From contig NZ_AUHR01000005.1 in assembly GCF_000423285.1 (NCBI RefSeq), positions 1-64,000 of the forward strand: a DNA stretch of 64,000 nucleotides. The letters are read 5' to 3'. The notes beneath the pieces were generated by a model. That model did no database searches and had not been told where the DNA came from. It was given only the letters and a program-made list of their open reading frames with translations. A program made the translations under genes and the position numbers. Positions within the stretch are counted from its first letter, which is position 1, and each line of letters begins with the position of its first letter. The stretch comes from Laribacter hongkongensis DSM 14985. GTDB taxonomy: Bacteria > Pseudomonadota > Gammaproteobacteria > Burkholderiales > Aquaspirillaceae. Shown here piece after piece: positions 1 through 7,593 of this stretch.

Positions 1-146
1 AACCGGCAGAAGTAGTCCAGCGGCGAGCATGAATTCGACCGGCTATGTACAGCGCTGGAGATTGAGTTCCGGCTGACCAAACCGCGCACACCGCAGACAA
101 ACGGGATAGTGGAGCGTTTCAACGGCCGGATCAGCGAGGTGCTGGC
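1..146 (+). pseudogene. IS481-type transposase, 3' remnant
   Basis: Frame 1 from the window edge reads GEHEFDRLCTALEIEFRL then TPQTNGIVERFNGRISEV, the C-terminal part of an integrase-core (DDE) transposase of the IS481/IS3 style. A stop codon lies at 13-15, so even this piece is broken. The reading frame runs straight into acr3 sequence at about 140-147 (EVL-ATLV), so the transposase end and the acr3 fragment are fused in frame. The element has cut away the 5' part of acr3. The family call is from the PRTPQTNG/ERFNGRI motif; the exact IS is unknown because the rest lies outside the window. Confidence 0.7.
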
Positions 147-354
147 TACGCTGGTGTTGCTGTTTGCCTTCTAGGGCGAAGCCATCCTGAACCAGCCGCT
201 GGTCATCGCCCTGCTGGCCGTGCCGATCCTGATCCAGGTGCTGTTCAACAGCGGGCTGGCCTACTGGCTGAACCGGGTGACAGGGGAAAAGCACAGCATT
301 GCCTGCCCGTCAGCCCTGATCGGCGCCTCCAATTTTTTCGAGTTGCGCAACTAA
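143..354 (+). pseudogene. acr3: acr3 arsenite efflux gene, internal fragment (left half of interrupted copy)
   Basis: Frame 1 encodes ATLVLLFAF, a stop (TAG 172-174 where the other copy has Gln), then GEAILNQPLVIALLAVPIL, GLAYWLNRVTGEKHSIACPS and LIGASNFFEL, all matching the internal part of Acr3 arsenite permeases. It ends RN-stop at 352-354 because foreign DNA begins within or after the NFFEL codons. The rest of this copy ([14 protein letters not shown] to the stop) is found at 9270-9428, in the same high-GC codon style. The fragment is therefore the left half of a gene split by the element between them. It is doubly dead: 5' truncated by an IS and carrying a nonsense codon. Confidence 0.85.
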
Positions 355-363
355 TCCCACCAA
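329..363 (+). other. Candidate attL of the acr3-integrated element
   Basis: Target acr3 sequence (CCAA then NFFEL codons) changes to element sequence here. The stretch 329-345 aligns with 9268-9284 at the right boundary (CCAATTTTTTCGAGTTG against CCAACTTCTTTGAACTG). Immediately inside is ATCCCACCAA (354-363), which is inverted at the right end as TTGGTGGGGAT (9251-9261). Imperfect inverted arms around a short core are typical of attachment sites of large serine recombinases. By symmetry the shared TT at 337-338 is the best guess for the crossover dinucleotide; that is inference. Confidence 0.6.
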
Positions 364-403
364 TAGATTAGAAATTTGTAGGTACTAAGTTCAAGGAAAA
401 ATT

Positions 404-1467
404 ATGTCTACTCAGTGCGAAGTCACTGCCCAGGCCGCATCTCAAGCACGAATGAGCATATTCGAACGCTTCCTAACCATCTGGGTCTTCCTCTGCATCG
501 TCACCGGAATCGCTGCCGGCCAGATGGCTCCCGGTTTGTTTCAGACCATTGGCCGGCTTGAAGTCGCCCAAGTCAATTTGCCCGTTGGCTTGCTCATCTG
601 GGTGATGATTATCCCGATGTTGGTAAAAGTGGATTTTGGTGCCTTACACGAGGTCAAACAGCATGTCCGCGGCATCGGCGTAACGCTGTTCATCAATTGG
701 TTAGTCAAGCCGTTCTCCATGGCCTTTCTTGGCTGGTTGTTTGTTCGCCACCTGTTCGCTCCTATGCTGCCAGCGGAGCAGCTAGACAGCTATGTTGCCG
801 GACTTATCTTATTGGCTGCCGCACCCTGTACTGCGATGGTTTTCGTCTGGAGTCGGCTGTCCAAGGGAGACCCACTGTTTACGCTGTCCCAAGTGGCCAT
901 GAAGACACAATTATGGTGTTCGCCTTCGCCCCCGTCGTCGCCTTCCTGTTGGGCATCTCGTCCATAAAGGTGCCTTGGGATACGCTGCTGACCTCAGTTG
1001 TTCTCTACATCGTGATTCCGGTAATTTTGGCTCAGGTTTGGCGGAAGTATCTGCTGGACAAGGGACAGGATGCCTTTGATTCCGCTATGGCCATAATTGC
1101 TCCTTGGTCCATCTTTGCGCTGTTGGCAACCCTGGTGCTGCTCTTTGCCTTCCAAGGTGAAGCCATCATCAAGCAACCGCTAGTCATAGCGTTGCTTGCC
1201 GTTCCTATTCTGATTCAGGTCTTCTTCAACTCCGCCCTCGCGTACTGGCTTAATAAGGTCGTTGGCGAGAAGCACAATATCGCTTGCCCTTCATCACTCA
1301 TTGCCGCAAGTAATTTTTTCGAGCTAGCTGTAGCTGCCGCCATTAGCTTATTCGGATTTGAGTCTGGGGCTGCGTTGGCTACCGTAGTCGGTGTTCTTAT
1401 TGAAGTTCCTGCCATGCTGTTTGTCGTCAAAATCGTCAATAAATCGAAGTATTGGTACGAGTCCTGA
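404..1467 (+). pseudogene. acr3: acr3 arsenite efflux permease carried by the element (single-base frameshift)
   Basis: This would be a full-length Acr3 (about 355 aa), a bile/arsenite/riboflavin transporter-fold permease with ten membrane helices that exports arsenite. The start at 404 follows AAGGAA. Frame 2 runs from SIFERFLTIWVFLCIVTG through the APCTAMVFVWSRLSKGDPLF signature to VAM at 899-901. The protein then continues in frame 1 as DTIMVFAFAPVVAFLLGIS to WYES-stop. Family members read VALNDTIMVF here, so one base is missing at 902-904. Codon use is lower in GC than the interrupted target copy, so this is an imported homologue, not a duplicate. As read it is inactive unless the indel is a sequencing error. 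Confidence 0.85.
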
Positions 1468-1475
1468 CCATAGGT

Positions 1476-1540
1476 GTAGCTACCCTATCGCTCATAGCGG
1501 CTAGTAATTTGTCCGAGTTATCCAAATAATCTCCATCAAT
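1476..1540 (+). other. Second acr3/element junction-like site (internal att-like)
   Basis: Nine bases after the carried acr3 stop, the sequence again reads acr3-like codons: VATLSLIAASNLSEL (1476-1520), followed by SK-stop. The flank after it, CCAAATAATCTCCATCAAT (1522-1540), resembles the element end after attL, GCAACTAATCCCACCAAT (347-364). So the pattern acr3 core then element arm occurs twice in the same orientation, bracketing the carried acr3. This fits tandem accretion of two elements at the same site, or a leftover attachment site. It is seen in sequence; the interpretation is inference. Confidence 0.5.
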
Positions 1541-1754
1541 AATTGGACCCAGCAAACGGAAAAAAGAACCCTTGGCCGATTCTCCCAAAAACAACCGGTC
1601 GACGACCAACTTTTCGCTACGTTTCAGGCTCATCAGATATGCTTTTGTTATATAATAATTGCCAAACGGAGAATTACATGGGCATAATCGACGTCAAGAT
1701 GCCGGTAACCAAGCGAAGCCAACGGGTCGATTAAAATATTTCAAAGGGAGAGTC

Positions 1755-3454
1755 ATGGATAAAATCACAAAATCGCTACTGGACACGTTTTCCGTCCAGA
1801 ATGAAATAGAGCGACTAAATGAATCCGTCCAGTTTGAGTATTTCTCCAACTACTCGATAGTTTCAAAACTTAATAGGTCTAGCTTTGAGTTAGAGGATAT
1901 TCACACGGGAACCGAGGGCGACTGTGCAATTGACGGTTTGTGCATCATTGCCAACGGAAAAATAATTGTCGACACAGATGAACTAAATGAAGTTATTGAG
2001 GGGCCGGGGTATTTGGACGCTGAAATTATATTCATCCAGTCTAAAACCACATCATCGTTCAGTGGATCCGACGTTGGCTCCTTTATTTACGGGGTAAAAG
2101 ACTTTCTTTCTGACGAGCCGAAAATGGTCCAGAATGAAAAAATCATTAATGCCAAAAACATATGGGACAATGTTATTAACAAATCGTCTTATATGGTGAA
2201 TCGCCGCCCCCTCTGTAAGCTGTTCTATGTGTGCACGGGCAAATGGGTGGGCGACCAAAATCTCCAGGCAATCATAGATAGCGGGAAGACGGAAATCGAG
2301 TCGTTCGGCATATTCGAAGACGTTACGATAATTCCAAATGGCGCCACGGAGATTCAGAAACTATATCACGAAACAAAAAACAAGCTCTCAACAACGGTTA
2401 ATTTTCAAAACAGAATAACCCTCCCAGACATTGCAGACGTGCAAGAAGCATATCTTGGAATTATTCCGTTTGGAGAATTCATAAAACTAATTCAGGATGA
2501 AAACCAGACAATTCACAGTATATTTGACGACAATGTACGCGACTTTCAAGGGGAAAACGCAGTTAATAAGCGCATCAAAAGCATACTTTCAAGTGGTAAG
2601 TTTGACCTGTTTTGCGTTCTAAACAACGGGATTACATTGGTTGCGACCTCTCTAACCGCCGCCGGAAACAGGTTTACCCTGAGAGATTATCAAATAGTGA
2701 ATGGATGCCAAACAAGCAACATCCTCCACGAGTGCCAGAATATCGAAAACATCAATAGCCTAAACGTTCCAATAAAGATAATTGTCACGGAAAGCGAGGA
2801 TATAAAAACGGAAATCACACTGGCAACAAATAGTCAGACAGAAGTTCGTACAGAACAGCTGGAAGCGCTCAGCCAATTCCAAAAGCGTCTTGAGTTATAT
2901 TTCAATGCTGAGAATAATACAATAAAACTTTATTACGAGAGAAGGTCGCAGCAGTACAATTCTCTCCCCGGGGTTAAGAGGACGCAGATTATATCCATTC
3001 CAACCCAAATAAAATCATTTGCATCGACCTTCTTAGAGTCGCCCCATCTGGTTTCCGGATACTATGGAACCATAGTGAATAGATTTAAGGGTAGTATATT
3101 TGATGGCGGTCACAAATACCTACCCTATTACGTAAGTGCTCTTTGTTATTATAGAATTGAACAGTTTTTCCGGTCCGGCGAGCTGCCAGCCGATTACAAA
3201 AAAGCACGGTTCCATATCATGATGGTGGTTAGAATGCTTGTAATGGGCTTCCATTTAGACCCTTTGAATAGCAATGCCATCGAAAAAAGTGCGAGTCGTT
3301 TAAAAAATTGCTTCTTGATGAGAAAAAATCACTCAATATTTTTAAGTTGGCAACAGAGATATTTGCCAAATCCGGCTTGGATATGAGTAAGCGACAATAC
3401 AAATCCGAGTCGGAGACGGAAACTCTAAAAATTGCAGTAAAAAAGCATTGCTGA
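1755..3454 (+). pseudogene. AIPR-family abortive-infection phage-resistance protein (C-terminal frameshift)
   Basis: The start at 1755 has AAAGGGAG upstream. An intact product would be about 566 aa. Family marks of AIPR (PF10592): a nuclease-like N-terminus with GDCAIDG (residues 56-61) and AEIIFIQSK (89-97), then IFDDNVRDFQG (256-266), LNNGIT (289-294) and QIVNGCQT (313-320). AIPR/AbiR-like proteins are linked to abortive infection against phages, probably by nucleic-acid cleavage. The frame is lost in an A6 run at 3302-3307; adding one A restores LLLDEKKSLNIFKLATEIF to a stop at 3452-3454. Unrepaired, the ORF ends at 3386 with an aberrant tail, leaving the signature core whole. The gene is AT-rich, unlike the host, and stands alone with no toxin-antitoxin or restriction partner. 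Confidence 0.8.
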
Positions 3455-3559
3455 CTGTCTGTCGCATTATCCGCTTAACACTTGATTTTCTTGTTCGCAA
3501 CAAATATTCTGGCTGAAAGCAGACTATCAATACACTCCAGATTCCGACCGTTTTATAGA

Positions 3560-3644
3560 CCCCTTTCCTAACACTGAAAAACGGGATTCACACTATACAT
3601 TTTAGTGCGAATTCCCGTACATCAATCAATGTCAGAGAAAGGGG
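3560..3644. repeat. Nested inverted repeats upstream of the resolvase (candidate recombination site/operator)
   Basis: A long dyad spans 3581-3618: ACGGGATTCACACTA and TAGTGCGAATTCCCGT around a TACATTT centre, the arms pairing over 15-16 bases with one gap and one mismatch. Outside it a second pair, CCCCTTTC (3560-3567) and GAAAGGGG (3637-3644), also pairs. The array ends 6 bp before the resolvase ATG. Small serine recombinases bind such dyads as crossover or autoregulatory sites; the RBS GAAAGGGG lies within the outer arm, so translation could also be affected. Function is inferred from position only. The rest of 3455-3650 holds nothing recognisable. Confidence 0.5.
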
Positions 3645-3650
3645 TTTTTT

Positions 3651-4238
3651 ATGGCAATTATTGGATACGCTCGGGTCAGCACCCATGAACAGAATCTGGA
3701 TTTGCAGATTGACGCCCTCAACCGGGCGAGCTGTGACCTGATATACACCGAGCAGGCATCCGGCAAGTCGGCGAAGAAGAGCGACCGGCCGGAACTTGAC
3801 CACTGTCTGCGCGCCCTTCGTCCTGAGGATACTCTGGCGGTTTGTCGACTCGACCGCCTGGGCCGCAGTCTCCATGACTTGATAAGCATCGTTCATCAGT
3901 TAGAGAGTAGGGGCGTGGGCTTCCGCTCACTAACGGAGGCGATGGATGCCACCGGGCCAATGGGGAAGCTCATCCTGCATATCTTCGCCGCCTTGGCTGA
4001 ATTCGAACGCGCTTTGATTCGGGAACGCACCCTGGCAGGGCTAGCCGCCGCCCGCAGCCGAGGCCGGCACGGTGGGCGGCCGCGTGCCCTGTCGGATTCT
4101 GACGCACGCGCAGCCGTCGCCCTCCTAGCGCAGCCGGGAATCCCTGTCAGTGACATTTGCCGGCGCTTTGGGGTATCGCGCTCGACCCTGTACGGTTATG
4201 CGAACGCACTCAAGCAGGCAAGCCCTCAAGCAAACTGA
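3651..4238 (+). CDS. Small serine recombinase (resolvase/invertase family)
   Basis: This 195-aa protein has the usual resolvase/invertase layout. The N-terminal catalytic domain has YARVSTHEQNLDLQ with the nucleophilic Ser near residue 9, then LDRLGRSLHDLI and the IFAALAEFERALIRERT hinge helix. The C-terminal helix-turn-helix reads VSDICRRFGVSRSTLYGY. It would cut and rejoin DNA at a paired dyad, resolving multimers or inverting segments. The RBS is the GAAAGGGG directly upstream. Its tail overlaps the tail of the convergent rep gene. Within the element it is most likely a multimer-resolution function, distinct from the large recombinase at 7594-9233. Confidence 0.9.
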   Translation: MAIIGYARVSTHEQNLDLQIDALNRASCDLIYTEQASGKSAKKSDRPELDHCLRALRPEDTLAVCRLDRLGRSLHDLISIVHQLESRGVGFRSLTEAMDATGPMGKLILHIFAALAEFERALIRERTLAGLAAARSRGRHGGRPRALSDSDARAAVALLAQPGIPVSDICRRFGVSRSTLYGYANALKQASPQAN

Positions 4239-4370
4239 CGGTGACCGGGCCACTCTTGACCCCTATTACGGTTTTGGTTGCCGGCGTCAATGTCAGCCAG
4301 CCGGTCGGGATGGACGTATAACCGGCGAAATAGGCGGCACGAAGGGCGGCCACCGCCAAGTCCTCCCGCG

Positions 4371-5399
4371 TCACCACCTGGGCCACGGCCTCCCGAAGAC
4401 CAGCCTGCACCACCGCGCTCCAGGCATCGGACGAGACCGTCCCCAACCCAACCGCACATATTCACTGTCCGAGGTGTCATCAGCCGTTTCCGCTATCGCC
4501 GCTTTGGCGACCCGCGCCGTACCCAGGAAGGACAAGGCATGCTTGCCTTTGATGGCGGCGACGTACTCGGAAAACAAGCGCTTGGCAGCCTGCACCGCTA
4601 CAGGGTCGGCAATCTGGTCGATGACGCGCAGGAGGTCTATCGGTGTCAGGCTATCGCTCTTGCCGCCATACCCCATATTTTTGGCGCTGTAGGCGACAGC
4701 CTTTGCCGCATCGACGGCGGCAACGATGGCCACGGCCGCCTGGGCGAACAGGCAGACCCCGATACCGGCCCGCTTGCCCGCTTCCGACCAGCGTCCGGCA
4801 ACTAGGGCATGGGCATCCGCCAAAACTGCATGCCGGCTACAGCCTTTGAGGCCCTTGGTAGCCCGCCAATCGCACAGGAAGGACACGTGGTAGTGCGGAT
4901 GCCAGCCATGAGGAGTCAAAGTGACCTCTAGCCGGCGGATACTGCCGACAATGCCCAAACAGTCGGCCAGTTCGCGCCAGATTGGTTTGCTGCGTAGGGA
5001 TTTCCAGACCGACTCCAGCCGGTTCAGCACCTCCGGCAGGGATTCGCCGGACGCATGAGGAACGGTCAGGACGGCATCGACCATGAAGCCGCTGGAGGTA
5101 TAGTGCCCGGTGACAATCTCGGCAATCATCGCCTTATCCTCTGTCATCTTGTTGTGATGACAGACGGGGCAGACGTGGGTGGCGTTGCAGACCATCAGTC
5201 CACCCAAGCGGGTGCCTCCTTCGGCGGTCGCGCTGACCGTGACCGACGAGGCCCCCAAACGATGGCGCAGGCAGGCAGAGGCCCGGTGTGTGGGCAGAGC
5301 AATACGAACAGCGTTTTGCAGGGTCAAACGCTGCTGCTTATTCCATTCGCGTTTCAGAAACGGCGCGGTGGAAAGCACCGCGTTGAGGTGATACGACAA
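4371..5399 (-). CDS. rep: Rolling-circle replication initiator, Rep_1 family (C-terminus probably shifted)
   Basis: The 342-aa reading frame starts at a TTG (5399) after TTGGAG. It shows the Rep_1 layout: a zinc-type CNATHVCPVCHHNK, the HUH metal motif in TPHGWHPHYHVSFLC, and a tyrosine nicking motif AVAYSAKNMG. Such proteins nick the double-strand origin of small plasmids. After SDSEYVRLG the frame turns into an aberrant GWGRSRPMPGARW tail. The DNA there holds TTGGG twice in tandem (about 4448-4457); removing one copy restores TVSSDAWSAVVQAGLREAV, which runs to a stop at 4210-4212. A 5-bp duplication has therefore probably changed the last 80 or so residues. A plasmid-type Rep inside an integrated element suggests an excised circle could replicate. 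Confidence 0.8.
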   Translation of the reverse strand: MSYHLNAVLSTAPFLKREWNKQQRLTLQNAVRIALPTHRASACLRHRLGASSVTVSATAEGGTRLGGLMVCNATHVCPVCHHNKMTEDKAMIAEIVTGHYTSSGFMVDAVLTVPHASGESLPEVLNRLESVWKSLRSKPIWRELADCLGIVGSIRRLEVTLTPHGWHPHYHVSFLCDWRATKGLKGCSRHAVLADAHALVAGRWSEAGKRAGIGVCLFAQAAVAIVAAVDAAKAVAYSAKNMGYGGKSDSLTPIDLLRVIDQIADPVAVQAAKRLFSEYVAAIKGKHALSFLGTARVAKAAIAETADDTSDSEYVRLGWGRSRPMPGARWCRLVFGRPWPRW

Positions 5400-5400
5400 A

Positions 5401-5420
5401 GACGCACTCCAAAGTGCGTC
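5401..5420. promoter_or_regulatory. Perfect hairpin just upstream of rep
   Basis: GACGCACT and AGTGCGTC form a perfect 8-bp stem with a CCAA loop, directly upstream of the rep start (5399, minus strand) and covering its RBS region. It could be the double-strand origin hairpin, a Rep operator, or an RBS-hiding structure. All three are known arrangements in rolling-circle plasmids; the sequence alone does not decide. Confidence 0.45.
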
Positions 5421-5454
5421 GCGTCCCAGCGTTCAAATAGCTGGCCTCAATAGC

Positions 5455-5970
5455 CCTTACGGGCATTCAAATATTTCCTCTCGTAGCCAGTTGCGACGAG
5501 GTTTATCAACTGGCGCTATACTGAGAACGATTGTTGTTACAAGTACAGCGCCAACATGCCCACGCCCCGGTTCCCGCCGGGGTGTTTTTATTGGCTCGCT
5601 CCAGTATATCCATTTGCTGGATAAATGCGCAGCATCGTTTGTGGCTCGCATCCGGAGCAGCAAAAAACGGGGGGCTGATTGCCCCCTTGAGAAACGCCAC
5701 CCCCTCGGGATGACACACTGATTGCCTGCCCGGCCCGTTTCCGGCCTAGTCCCGGTGCGGGGTGCACCCCGGCGTACGATTTCCTCCCTCCGTATAGCAC
5801 GCCTGCCCCGGATAAGGCGCGACTCATCGCAAGCGCGCTCTTGGCGCTATACCTTCCTGGGTGGTGTCAGGGTAGGAAGCAAGGTATGACCCGCGCTTCG
5901 CTTGGTCCCCCTTGCCCTTCCTTTCCTGCGGTCAGTCAGGGGAAGTGCCGCCCATTTCAAGGAGATTGGC
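5455..5970. other. Gene-free stretch between rep and mob, probable oriT region
   Basis: No convincing gene lies between the divergent rep and mobC. It holds a strong hairpin CCCCGG-TTCCCG-CCGGGG followed by TGTTTTTATT (5565-5590), a likely terminator, and an interrupted inverted repeat ATACCTTCCT (5849-5858) / AGGAAGCAAGGTAT (5874-5887) about 85 bp before mobC. Mobilisation origins normally sit just upstream of the mob operon and contain such a repeat beside the nick site, so 5849-5900 is the best oriT candidate. The nick site itself cannot be named from sequence. Confidence 0.4.
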
Positions 5971-6267
5971 ATGGGCAACCGAAACCACTGCATATCCGTC
6001 CGCGTCTCAGCAGACGAACTCGGCCGGCTGGACGCCGAGCGGGGCCATCGGCCACGCGGCGCCTACCTGCGCGCTTGCTGGCTCAGGCTGCCAACGCCAC
6101 CGATGGTTCCCGAGGTCAATCGGCGGGCATGGCAAGCCTTGGCCCGAAGCGCAGCCAACCTCAACCAGTTGGCTACGGCCTACCACATGGGCGACGTTCC
6201 TGAGTTGGCGGCGGTGCGCCAGGAACTCGCCGCCTTTCGGGCGGCACTCCTGGGCGGCAACGGATGA
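5971..6267 (+). CDS. mobC: MobC-like mobilisation accessory protein
   Basis: A 98-aa protein starting at 5971 after AAGGAG. The N-terminus CISVRVSADELGRLDAE fits a ribbon-helix-helix DNA-binding fold, and the C-terminal half has the MobC-type ALARSAANLNQLATAYH stretch. MobC proteins bind oriT and help the relaxase open it. It overlaps the start of mobA by four bases (ATGA), which indicates translational coupling. Longer reading frames starting further upstream in the same region lack an RBS. Confidence 0.8.
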   Translation: MGNRNHCISVRVSADELGRLDAERGHRPRGAYLRACWLRLPTPPMVPEVNRRAWQALARSAANLNQLATAYHMGDVPELAAVRQELAAFRAALLGGNG

Positions 6268-7589
6268 AGGCCAAGGTGGTACGCGGCGCCGGCTTTCGCG
6301 GCACGTTGAGTTACGTCTTGGGCAAGGGCGAGGCAGAGCTAGTCGCCGGCACCATGGCCGGCGCTGACGCCCGCCAACTGGCCCAGGAGTTCGGCGCCCT
6401 GCGCCAATTGCGCCCGGACATCGAGCGCCCTGTCTGGCATACGGCCCTCTCTCTCCCGCTGGGCGAGTCGCTTGCCCCCGAGCGCTGGGTCACCGTCGCC
6501 CGCGATTTCATGAACCGCATGGGCTTTGACGACCGCCATAGCTGGACCTGCTGGCAGCACCACGACACCGACTATGACCATGTCCATATCGTCGCCTGCC
6601 GGATTGGGGCGGATGGGTCGGTCTGGCTGGGTCGCCACGACGTGCGGCAGGCAATCCGGGTAACGGCAGAGCTGGAAGCTCAGCACGGCTTGCAATCGAC
6701 GAAGGCCTACTCCCCCGAAACCGCCAACCCACAACGGCAGCCAACTAAGGCCGAAATCGAGCAAGCTATCCGTACCCACGAGCAGCCTGTCCGGGCACAG
6801 CTCCAAGCAGCCCTTGACCACGCCCTTACCGACCGCCCCGGCCTGCTGGGACTGATGGGCCGCCTGGAAGCCGCCGGCATCTCAGTTCGCGTCAATATGG
6901 CATCTACCGGGCGCATCAGCGGAATGTCATTCGAATTTCAAGGTGTCGCCTTCAAAGGCAGTGACCTTGGCAAACACTACTCTTGGAATCAACTTCAACA
7001 ACGTATCGACTATGAACAAAACCGAGACAATCAAGCAATTGCCGAGCACTGCACCGGCTGCCGGGGCCCAGATGCAACGGTTAGAAACCACAATAGCTCG
7101 CCTAGACGAGACCTTGGCGATAGCTATCAATCGAATCGAGACCCAGCAAGATGCAATGGCGGCGGACCTGCTCCCTGTGGTCGAGCTACGCGACCAGATG
7201 ATGCACGTGCTGACGGAGGCATTCAAAACTTTGAAGACCACAACCACCGCCGCCAAGGACGCAAAAATAGCCCTCACCGACACCCTGAGCGTGTTACAGG
7301 AACGGGCGCAGTTGCTCGCAACCGTCTCGCAGAACTCAAAACCGGTCATTTGGAAATCCAGCCTCGCCGCCGGCCTGGTATCCGCGGTGCTGGTCGCCGC
7401 CTTGCTGACATGGTGGCAGCCTGGTCAGCCCCTACAGATGCCGACTGTAACAGTGGATGCTCAAGCGCTCAGCGACCAAATCATCTTGAAATGGTCACAA
7501 CGACAGCAACACAACAGAACGCACGAATAGTCGAGGCCACTCCCGCTACTGTGTCCGCAGCAAAGCGTGACAATGGGCGGGAACGCTAA
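6264..7589 (+). CDS. mobA: Relaxase MobA, MOBP-like
   Basis: This 441-aa relaxase (relaxase/mobilisation nuclease, PF03432 type) would cut one strand at oriT and lead it into a recipient using another element's transfer system. Visible motifs are the candidate nicking Tyr in GTLSYVLG (residue 17), HTALSLPLGE (59-68) and the metal-binding histidines in HHDTDYDHVHIVA (99-111). A conserved domain end around GKHYSWNQLQQRI lies near 235-247. From about residue 250 the sequence becomes Arg/Gly/Pro/Asn-rich and low in structure, exactly where another good reading frame begins (7012). The stop is only four bases from the end of the convergent recombinase gene. Confidence 0.85.
   Translation: MKAKVVRGAGFRGTLSYVLGKGEAELVAGTMAGADARQLAQEFGALRQLRPDIERPVWHTALSLPLGESLAPERWVTVARDFMNRMGFDDRHSWTCWQHHDTDYDHVHIVACRIGADGSVWLGRHDVRQAIRVTAELEAQHGLQSTKAYSPETANPQRQPTKAEIEQAIRTHEQPVRAQLQAALDHALTDRPGLLGLMGRLEAAGISVRVNMASTGRISGMSFEFQGVAFKGSDLGKHYSWNQLQQRIDYEQNRDNQAIAEHCTGCRGPDATVRNHNSSPRRDLGDSYQSNRDPARCNGGGPAPCGRATRPDDARADGGIQNFEDHNHRRQGRKNSPHRHPERVTGTGAVARNRLAELKTGHLEIQPRRRPGIRGAGRRLADMVAAWSAPTDADCNSGCSSAQRPNHLEMVTTTATQQNARIVEATPATVSAAKRDNGRER
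7012..7530 (+). CDS. mobB: MobB-like membrane protein overprinted within mobA
   Basis: In the frame +1 to mobA, 7012-7530 encodes 172 aa starting MNKTETIKQLPST. It has long charged helices (RLETTIARLDETLAIAINRI, LTDTLSVLQERAQLLA), then a single membrane segment SSLAAGLVSAVLVAALL near residues 110-130 and a short tail. The composition looks selected in this frame, whereas the mobA frame over the same bases is low complexity. Nested mobB within mobA is known from IncQ plasmids, where MobB is a membrane-associated mobilisation helper. There is no strong RBS, so translation may depend on mobA. Homology to a known MobB was not tested. Confidence 0.6.
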   Translation: MNKTETIKQLPSTAPAAGAQMQRLETTIARLDETLAIAINRIETQQDAMAADLLPVVELRDQMMHVLTEAFKTLKTTTTAAKDAKIALTDTLSVLQERAQLLATVSQNSKPVIWKSSLAAGLVSAVLVAALLTWWQPGQPLQMPTVTVDAQALSDQIILKWSQRQQHNRTHE

Positions 7590-7593
7590 GAAA

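Noticed and set aside
1678-1734. 18-codon frame MGIIDVKMPVTKRSQRVD with a GGAG-like sequence upstream
   Set aside because: Too short to support; could be a leader peptide for the AIPR gene, but nothing else indicates it.
5841-6203. 120-codon frame overlapping mobC in another frame
   Set aside because: No RBS; the mobC frame has family features and coupling to mobA.
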